Below are positions 58,140-64,000 of a stretch of DNA of 64,000 nt, one piece after another. A model generated the notes under the pieces. That model was not told where the DNA came from and did no database searches. It saw nothing but the letters and a program-made list of their open reading frames with translations. This stretch comes from Neisseria subflava. Lineage in GTDB: Bacteria; Pseudomonadota; Gammaproteobacteria; Burkholderiales; Neisseriaceae. The DNA lies in NCBI RefSeq assembly GCF_005221305.1, contig NZ_CP039887.1, positions 1,984,001-2,048,000 on the forward strand, given 5' to 3'. The translations under genes were made by a program, and so were the position numbers. How positions within the stretch are numbered: the first letter of the stretch is position 1; each line of letters starts with the position of its first letter.

Positions 58140-59921
58140 CTACTTTTTCTTCCAACCTGCGGTCATGGCGAAGGTGATGGGGTCGTAGTATTTCGGCAGC
58201 TTGGACGGAATGCCGACATCGTTACGGTACACGACGCGGTAGCGGTCGGCGAACCAGTTTGGAACGATGGTGTATTGGTGGCGGATCAGTCGGTCGAGCG
58301 CGCGCGAGGTGGTTTGCAGCTCTTGGCGGTTGGTAAAGCTGTTGAAATGGGTCAACAGTTTTTCAACCGCGGGATGACAGACGCCGGATAGGTTGCGGCT
58401 GCCTTCGGTTTTGGCGGCGGCGCAGCTGAAGTAGTCGTATTGTTCGTTGCCGGGGCTTTCGCTGTTGCCGTAGTAGCCTGTGGTCACGTCAAAATCGAAG
58501 TCGTTCATGCGTTTTTGGTATACAGCGGAATCGGCGGTGCGCACGTTCATGGTAATACCGATTTTGGCGAGGTCGCGTTGCCATTTTGCGGTAATGCGCT
58601 CGTAGTTTTTGCTTGGGGCAAGGAATTCAAAGGTCAGCGGTTTGCCTTGTTTGTCGACTGCTTTGCCGTTTTTGTATTGATAGCCGCCTTTTTCAAGCAG
58701 GGCGCGTGCTTTGAGCAGGTTCGGGCGCACGCCCAGTTTGGGGTCGGTAACCGGCGGCATAGGGACGTCTTGATCTAATACGCCGTCGGGCAGCTTGGTG
58801 CCCAATGATTTGAGCAATGCGGTTTCCGCGCTGTCAGGCTTGCCGGTTGCGGCCATGGTGCTGTTGGTGAAGAAGCTGTCGGTGCGGCGGTATGCGCCGT
58901 AGAAGATGCGGCTGTTGACGCTTTCGTAGTCGAAGCTTTCAATCAAGGCGCGGCGGACGTAAATATTGTCCAAGGGCTTGTGGCGCATATTGATGACAAA
59001 GCCTTGCATGCCGGCTGTGCTGTTTTGTACCCATTCGTGTTTGGACAGATTGCGTTTTTTGAGGACTTCGTCGGAGTAGGCTCGCGCCCAGTTGCGGGCG
59101 ACGTTTTCTTGTACGAAGTCATATTGGCCGCCTTTCAGTCCTTCGATGCGGACAACTTCGTCTTTGACGTATTTGATACGGATGTGGTCGTAGTTGTAGC
59201 GGCCTTTGCGCACGGGCAGATTTTGCGCCCAGTAGTTTTTGTCACGGACAAACTCGCTGATGCGGCCGTTTTCGGCTTTAGCAAAACGGTAGGGGCCGGA
59301 GCCGATGGGCAGGCTGTTGGGTGCGGCTGCCAGGCCTTTGGGATAGCTTTTATGCGAGAAGACGGGCAGGCTGCCGAGAATCATGTGCAATTCTGAATTG
59401 CGCTGTTTGAAGCGGAACACGACGGTGCGGTCGTTGGGCGTTTCTACTTTGGCCACGTCGCTCCAGTAGAAGTGGTACATGGGGGCGGCGGCTTTGTCTT
59501 TGGTCAGGATGTTAAATGAAGCGGCAACGTCTTTGGCCAAAACGGGATCGCCGTTGTGGAATTTGGCTTTGGGGTTGATTTTGAAGGCAACGGAAAGGCC
59601 GTCCGGCGCCAGGGCGATGTCTTCGGCAATCAGGCCGTAAACGGCGTAAGGTTCGTCCATGCTTTGCTCGGTCAGGGTGTCGAGCGTCAGCATGCTGATG
59701 CCGTATTCGTGGTTGCCTTTGAGGGTAAAGGGGTTGAGCGTGTCAAAAGCACCGAGGAAAGGCGTGGTAAATGTGCCGCCTTTGGGAGCGTTGGGATTGA
59801 CGTATTCGAAAGCGGTAAAGTTGGCCGGATATTTGGGTGGTTGGCCAAGGCCTACGCCGTGGGCGGCAAAGGCGGCAGATGGAATCAGACCGAGCAGAGA
59901 GAGTAGGGCTGGTGTTTTCAT
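58140..59921 (-). CDS. Peptide-type ABC transporter substrate-binding protein (family 5)
   Basis: 593-residue periplasmic protein. Signal peptide LLSLLGLIPSAAFA, then the SBP family-5 fold: FEYVNPNAPKGGTF, DTLTEQSMDEPYAVYGLIAE, KFHNGDPVLAKDVAASFNIL, LPIGSGPYRF and FNMRHKPLDNIYVRRALIES-like VINMRHKPLDNIYVRRAL. The overall pattern resembles YejA rather than OppA, suggesting oligopeptide or microcin-like substrates. No permease or ATPase lies next to it, so it is an orphan binding protein in this window. Confidence 0.88.
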   Translation of the reverse strand: MKTPALLSLLGLIPSAAFAAHGVGLGQPPKYPANFTAFEYVNPNAPKGGTFTTPFLGAFDTLNPFTLKGNHEYGISMLTLDTLTEQSMDEPYAVYGLIAEDIALAPDGLSVAFKINPKAKFHNGDPVLAKDVAASFNILTKDKAAAPMYHFYWSDVAKVETPNDRTVVFRFKQRNSELHMILGSLPVFSHKSYPKGLAAAPNSLPIGSGPYRFAKAENGRISEFVRDKNYWAQNLPVRKGRYNYDHIRIKYVKDEVVRIEGLKGGQYDFVQENVARNWARAYSDEVLKKRNLSKHEWVQNSTAGMQGFVINMRHKPLDNIYVRRALIESFDYESVNSRIFYGAYRRTDSFFTNSTMAATGKPDSAETALLKSLGTKLPDGVLDQDVPMPPVTDPKLGVRPNLLKARALLEKGGYQYKNGKAVDKQGKPLTFEFLAPSKNYERITAKWQRDLAKIGITMNVRTADSAVYQKRMNDFDFDVTTGYYGNSESPGNEQYDYFSCAAAKTEGSRNLSGVCHPAVEKLLTHFNSFTNRQELQTTSRALDRLIRHQYTIVPNWFADRYRVVYRNDVGIPSKLPKYYDPITFAMTAGWKKK

Positions 59922-60020
59922 CTATTTATCCTTGTAGGTCGAATGTAGTATTCAGTAGTGTGCCGATTATAGCAAAGGCCGCCTGAAACTTGATATTTTT
60001 GGTTTCAGACGGCGTTAGGT

Positions 60021-61223
60021 TTAAGAGGACTGTTTTTTCGTATGGGCGCTGAACTCGGCCAGCGTCATGTTCAAGGTTTCCAAACAGGGCTGCATGATGT
60101 GGTCAACCGTTTGATTGACCTTGTCTTTATTAAGCGTTTGCGGACGGTAGACAAAGAGTTTGAACAGCTCCGCCAAGTCGATGGACTCCGCCCCCATTTT
60201 CAAGACCCAGCCCTGACGGCCGGAATAGACATAACCGTGTCGCGCCAGTTTTTCTAAAAGCTCGCCCAATTCGTCGAAGCCCATATTGATATGCCGTCTG
60301 AACTCCTGCACCGGCAATGCCTTGCCGTTTTGTTGGGCAGAATCGAGCAGCAGTAGGATTTTCAATACATCGTCAAAGCGTCCGCGCGCATCCAGACTGC
60401 GGCGGAACGCTTCGCCGCGCCAATAGGACAGGGACGAGGTCAAAACCGCGCCGCCCAATACCAGCGTCCACAACAGGTTGAGCCACAACAGGAAAAACGG
60501 TACTGCGGCAAATGCGCCGTAAATCGATTTGTAGCCGTCAAAGTTGCCCATGTACCAAGTGAACAAAAAGCGTGCCGTTTCCAAGCAAAACGCCGTTACG
60601 GCCGCGCCGACCAAAGCATGGCTGGCAGGCACGAAACGGTTGGGCACAAAGCGGTATAAGCCCCACAGCAGTACCGTAATAAATGAAACCGCGGTTATGA
60701 CCCTCAGCCATTCCGAGCCACCCACTACTTGCACCTGACCGATTATGACTGACAGGCCCACGCCCAAAGACAAAGGCCCAAACGTCAGCAACGCCCAATA
60801 CACCAAAAACTGCATCATCCAAGGCCGTTGCGAATTGACGCGCCAAATCCGGTTGAACGCATTGTCTATCGTCCGAATCAACATCAGCGAGGTGACGACC
60901 AACATCACACTACCGATCGCCGTCAGATTGGTGGCCTTATCGCGGAACGCATTGATGTAGTCGAACACCATGTCCGCGCCCTGCGGTACGATGGTGCGGT
61001 TGATAAAAGAGATAAACTCCCCCGACCATTGATCGAAAACAGGGAAGGCCGACGCGATGACGACCATCACCGTCAACACGGGCACCAAAGCCAAAAGTGT
61101 TGTAAACGTCATGCTTGCCGCCACCTGCGGCACGCGCTCCTCATCAAAACGGCGCACGACAAACCAAGCGAACGCCACGCCTTTACTCTTTAAAAAACCT
61201 TGCCACCATTGCGAAAACGGCAT
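60021..61223 (-). CDS. YihY/BrkB-family inner membrane protein
   Basis: 400 residues with six transmembrane helices in the first ~280 residues (family hallmarks RVPQVAASMTFTTLLALVPV, IDNAFNRIWRVNSQRPW, SIYGAFAAVPFFLLWLNLLW) and a winged-helix-like cytoplasmic tail (DSAQQNGKALPVQEFRRHIN). Once called RNase BN, that activity belongs to another protein; the role of this family is unknown. Flanked by DUS pairs. Confidence 0.9.
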   Translation of the reverse strand: MPFSQWWQGFLKSKGVAFAWFVVRRFDEERVPQVAASMTFTTLLALVPVLTVMVVIASAFPVFDQWSGEFISFINRTIVPQGADMVFDYINAFRDKATNLTAIGSVMLVVTSLMLIRTIDNAFNRIWRVNSQRPWMMQFLVYWALLTFGPLSLGVGLSVIIGQVQVVGGSEWLRVITAVSFITVLLWGLYRFVPNRFVPASHALVGAAVTAFCLETARFLFTWYMGNFDGYKSIYGAFAAVPFFLLWLNLLWTLVLGGAVLTSSLSYWRGEAFRRSLDARGRFDDVLKILLLLDSAQQNGKALPVQEFRRHINMGFDELGELLEKLARHGYVYSGRQGWVLKMGAESIDLAELFKLFVYRPQTLNKDKVNQTVDHIMQPCLETLNMTLAEFSAHTKKQSS

Positions 61224-61322
61224 AACCTTTTCCCACTTCCAAATTGAAATTTTTTCTTCTCAGACGGCCTGAGTATTTAAAAGGTCGTCTGAAACCTGAC
61301 AGCATTGTAACGGAAACCCCAA

Positions 61323-61928
61323 ATGAACCCAAATCCCCTGAAAATCCTCGTCCTCTTTTATTCCCAAAACGGCAGTACGCGCAACCTTGCCCGCCAAATC
61401 GCACGCGGTATCGAAAGCGTGGATGGTTGCGAAGCCGTGTTGCGAACCGTTCCCAAAGTTTCCACCGTTTGCGAAGCCGTTGAAAAAGGCATTCCCTACG
61501 AAGGCGCGCCATACGCGACTGCCGACGACCTCAAAAATTGCGCCGGCCTCGCGCTCGGCAGCCCGACACGTTTCGGCAATATGGCCGCCGCAATGAAATA
61601 CTTTATCGACGGCACCATTCCCCTTTGGCTCGGTGCAGAACTCGTCGGCAAACCTGCCACCGTATTCACCAGCACATCTTCGCTGCACGGCGGCCAAGAA
61701 AGCACCCTGCTGACCATGATGCTGCCCCTGCTGCACCACGGCATGGTCATCAGCGGCATCCCATATACCGAGTCCGCGCTCAGCAATACCCAAAGCGGCG
61801 GCACGCCTTACGGCGCAAGCCATGTTTCCGGCCACGACAGCAAGCCGGCATTGACTGCCGAAGAAAACGATATTGCCTTTGCACAAGGTAAGCGTTTGGC
61901 AGAGTTGGCACGAAAATTGGCAGACTGA
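61323..61928 (+). CDS. WrbA-like NAD(P)H:quinone oxidoreductase (flavodoxin fold)
   Basis: 201 residues. The FMN phosphate loop ILVLFYSQNGSTRNLARQIA, then GSPTRFGNMAAAMKYFIDGT and TSTSSLHGGQESTLLTM match WrbA-type tetrameric quinone reductases that perform two-electron reduction. Divergent from the YihY-family gene; an AGGTCGTCTGAA DUS variant lies at 61282-61293 in the shared upstream region. Confidence 0.92.
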   Translation: MNPNPLKILVLFYSQNGSTRNLARQIARGIESVDGCEAVLRTVPKVSTVCEAVEKGIPYEGAPYATADDLKNCAGLALGSPTRFGNMAAAMKYFIDGTIPLWLGAELVGKPATVFTSTSSLHGGQESTLLTMMLPLLHHGMVISGIPYTESALSNTQSGGTPYGASHVSGHDSKPALTAEENDIAFAQGKRLAELARKLAD

Positions 61929-61947
61929 TTGCCTTGTAAAAAAAAGA

Positions 61948-61997
61948 TTAAGGCCGTCTGAAAACCTGATGATACGGGTTTTCAGACGGCCTTTTTA
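61948..61997 (+). terminator. DUS-pair terminator after the WrbA-like gene
   Basis: AAGGCCGTCTGAAAACC and GGTTTTCAGACGGCCTT with loop TGATGATACG-like bases, followed by a T-run. Confidence 0.85.
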
Positions 61998-62138
61998 GTT
62001 AATTATGATTAGTCTTAAAGAAATATTATTAATGAAACAAATGACTTAGAAAATAGTGATTGGAACATAGTTTCATCGGATTACATCTTTTTGATAGAAT
62101 CTGCCACCAAATTGAAACATCAGCTAATTGGAGAGGCT

Positions 62139-64000
62139 ATGTCACTACCTGTATTTCCCTATGGCAAATTAAGCTTTGCCGTCAGTCTGGCGCTGTGTTC
62201 GGCGTATTCTTTCGCGACCGAAGTAGAAAATACCCAGCCGCAAGAACGTGTCGATTTACCGACAGTTACCGTCCAAGGTGTCGGTAAACAGACTACTTCC
62301 AACTACACCATTCCCGCTTCCTCCGCCGCGACAGGCATCCGCCTGACCCAGCGTGAAACGCCGCAGTCCCTGTCTGTCGTAACGGCAAAACAAATCGAAG
62401 ACCAAGGCTTGGACAGCCTGCAGGACGTATTGAAACAAACACCGGGCGTGTTCCACAGCAAAATGGGCAACAACGTATCCGGCCACAGCGAGTTTATTTC
62501 ACGCAGTCAGGCGATTGACAGCATTTCCGTGGATGGTGCGCCTAAATTCCTTTACGACGGTAAAGCCATCCGCCGTGGCACCAACAATCTGGACAGCGCA
62601 TTGTATGACCAAGTCGTCGTCGTGCGCGGCGCAAGCGGTTTATCCAACGGCGGTATGGGCGAGCCGGGCGGTACGGTTGCTTTGGAACGCAAAAAACCGA
62701 CTGCCAAACCTGCCGTCAGCGTGGAAGCCGGTGTCGGTTCGTGGAACCACTACCGCTTCGTCCTTGATGGCAATCAGCCTTTAAATGCAGACAATACCTT
62801 GCGCGGCCGCGCTATTTTGGTCAGCGACCACGGCGGCGATTACCTGCCGAACACTTCGCGCCACAACCACACGTTCTACGGCATTCTCTCCTACGACTTC
62901 ACCCCTCAGACCCAATGGAATATCGGTACGGAAATACACCGTTTCCGCAACAAGGGCAGCTCGCCTTTCAGCTATCTGACCGTGGCGGGAAACCCTGACA
63001 ACAATCAACCTTTCAAACCGTTTGCAGCCTCACCGCGCAGCAATGCTTCGGCAAAATGGGCTTACGGTAAAGAAAACAGTGCGGAAATCTTCACCTCTGT
63101 CAATCATGAGTTTGAAAACGGTTGGGCTCTAAACGGCAACTACAGCCATACTTATGGAAAAAGTGATGCAGTTTCCGGTATAGCCGGTCCTTTTGTCATT
63201 TATCCGGACTATTCCGCTAAATTCTTTGCCGAGCGCGATCAAGCCAAGTACGCCGACCAAGATTTTTCTCTGAATTTAGACGGCGATTACCCGCTTTGGG
63301 GACGCAAACATGAATTCAATGCCGGCATCAGCTATCAGTACAATAAGGAAACTCCTTCATATTACGAAGAAAATGAAGATGAGATTGTCCCTGATTTGCG
63401 CCTTTTTGACGGAAATTTCACAAAACCGGCCATACCCTACATTCGCGACGGCTTTGCCCATATGAAAAACCTCTCTGTTTACGGTTCGACCCGTTTCAAA
63501 CTGACTGACAGGCTGGCATTGATAGGCGGCGGACGGTTTGTCGATTGGCAATACCGCTACAGTTCCAATCGCAACAATTTTGCCGACAGCAGGCATAAAA
63601 ACAAGGTATTTATCCCCTATTTGGGCGCAAGTTATGATTTAAACGACAATCTGACAGCCTACACCTCCTATACCACCATATTCCGCCCTCAAGTGCGTTA
63701 CTTGACCAAAGACGGTACGGCACTCGAACCGCAACGTGGCAAAACATATGAACTCGGCTTAAAAGCCTCTTGGTTTGAAGGCCGTTTGAACGCTTCTGCA
63801 TCCGCCTTTATGAACAAACGCGACCATTTGGGCGTGGTTGCAGGCAAATTCGCGAATGGTAAGCCATACTACCGTGCAACCGACAACACTACAACAAAAG
63901 GCATGGAACTCTCTGTCGGCGGCCGCCTAAGCGACAAATGGCTGCTCAATGCTTCTTATGCGTACTCCAAACTCAAAAACGATTCGGGCAATGTGGTCAA
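62139..64000 (+). CDS. TonB-dependent siderophore receptor, 5' part (runs off window)
   Basis: Outer membrane receptor importing ferric siderophores with TonB energy. The first 620 codons are present and open to the window end. ATG 62139 follows GGAGAGGCT; signal peptide FAVSLALCSAYSFA; TonB box region VDLPTVTVQG; plug domain with TPQSLSVVTAKQIEDQGLD, LKQTPGVFHSK, SISVDGAPKFLYDG, VVVVRGASGLSNGGMGEPGG (siderophore-receptor plug pattern); then barrel strands. Most like the FhuE/FpvA/FoxA class; ligand cannot be told from sequence. The upstream DNA is AT-rich but I see no clear Fur box. Confidence 0.93.
   Translation, partial: MSLPVFPYGKLSFAVSLALCSAYSFATEVENTQPQERVDLPTVTVQGVGKQTTSNYTIPASSAATGIRLTQRETPQSLSVVTAKQIEDQGLDSLQDVLKQTPGVFHSKMGNNVSGHSEFISRSQAIDSISVDGAPKFLYDGKAIRRGTNNLDSALYDQVVVVRGASGLSNGGMGEPGGTVALERKKPTAKPAVSVEAGVGSWNHYRFVLDGNQPLNADNTLRGRAILVSDHGGDYLPNTSRHNHTFYGILSYDFTPQTQWNIGTEIHRFRNKGSSPFSYLTVAGNPDNNQPFKPFAASPRSNASAKWAYGKENSAEIFTSVNHEFENGWALNGNYSHTYGKSDAVSGIAGPFVIYPDYSAKFFAERDQAKYADQDFSLNLDGDYPLWGRKHEFNAGISYQYNKETPSYYEENEDEIVPDLRLFDGNFTKPAIPYIRDGFAHMKNLSVYGSTRFKLTDRLALIGGGRFVDWQYRYSSNRNNFADSRHKNKVFIPYLGASYDLNDNLTAYTSYTTIFRPQVRYLTKDGTALEPQRGKTYELGLKASWFEGRLNASASAFMNKRDHLGVVAGKFANGKPYYRATDNTTTKGMELSVGGRLSDKWLLNASYAYSKLKNDSGNVV

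Noticed and set aside
58140..59921. Assignment of the family-5 binding protein to nickel or dipeptide uptake
   Set aside because: No permease or ATPase neighbours and no ligand-specific motif I can read; left as peptide-type.
62000..62138. Fur box upstream of the TonB-dependent receptor
   Set aside because: AT-rich with partial matches only (e.g. AATTATGATTAGT); no convincing 19-bp dyad.

Overview
The window is a chromosomal segment of a Neisseria species. It contains dozens of 10-mer DNA uptake sequences (DUS, GCCGTCTGAA), nearly always preceded by AG rather than AT and often paired head-to-head as terminators. That AG-DUS dialect, with a few AGGTCGTCTGAA variants, points to a commensal (N. 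subflava/flavescens/mucosa-like) rather than meningococcus or gonococcus. The species assignment is inference.

Layout. 1-8.9 kb is the conserved envelope cluster rseP(partial)-bamA-skp-lpxD-fabZ-lpxA-lpxB-murJ. 9-11.3 kb holds thiC with a TPP riboswitch, divergent from an initiator tRNA-Met. 11.4-16.7 kb has a FUSC-family membrane protein, rnhB, an apparently intact IS3-family element, pyrD and a decayed IS630-type element. 16.8-19.8 kb is a large AT-rich autotransporter.

19.9-31.7 kb is the most unusual stretch. A GC-rich assimilatory sulfate reduction operon (transcribed cysG-cysH-cysD-cysN-cysJ-cysI) lies between two same-orientation, decayed IS1106/IS5-like copies. Inside it the Neisseria DUS is largely replaced by the AGGCTACCTGAA-type sequence known from Eikenella. 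This looks like a composite-transposon-like import from another genus. Both cysI and cysJ carry apparent single-base frameshifts.

31.73-32.07 kb, between that island and an IS481-type insertion, holds what looks like an undescribed type I toxin-antitoxin locus. A 30-residue basic/hydrophobic peptide gene with its own promoter, strong RBS and terminator is opposed by a minus-strand promoter and terminator that would make a ~115-nt antisense RNA over the RBS.

32.9-43.8 kb carries waaA (its stop codon supplied by the IS), a cupredoxin, an iron-type ABC transporter with a Fur-box-like site, structured repeats, a regulatory PTS (EIIA, HPr, EI), hpt and an orphan two-domain ABC permease. 44-50.9 kb has cytochrome b561, pdxA, an S49 peptidase, an LprI-like lipoprotein, gltS and a Sel1-repeat protein. 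51.2-57.8 kb has a second IS481 copy, comE, a PilX-like minor pilin, uvrB, an AT-rich HEPN-like orphan, xthA and an ArsR-type regulator. 58-64 kb has a family-5 solute-binding protein, a YihY/BrkB membrane protein, a WrbA-like flavoprotein and a TonB-dependent siderophore receptor cut by the window end.

Functional links: the lpx/bamA/skp/waaA genes build and export the lipooligosaccharide outer membrane; cys genes turn sulfate into sulfide through APS with siroheme made by CysG; the ABC transporter and TonB receptor serve iron acquisition; comE, the pilin and the DUS reflect natural transformation, which is the plausible route for the imported islands.
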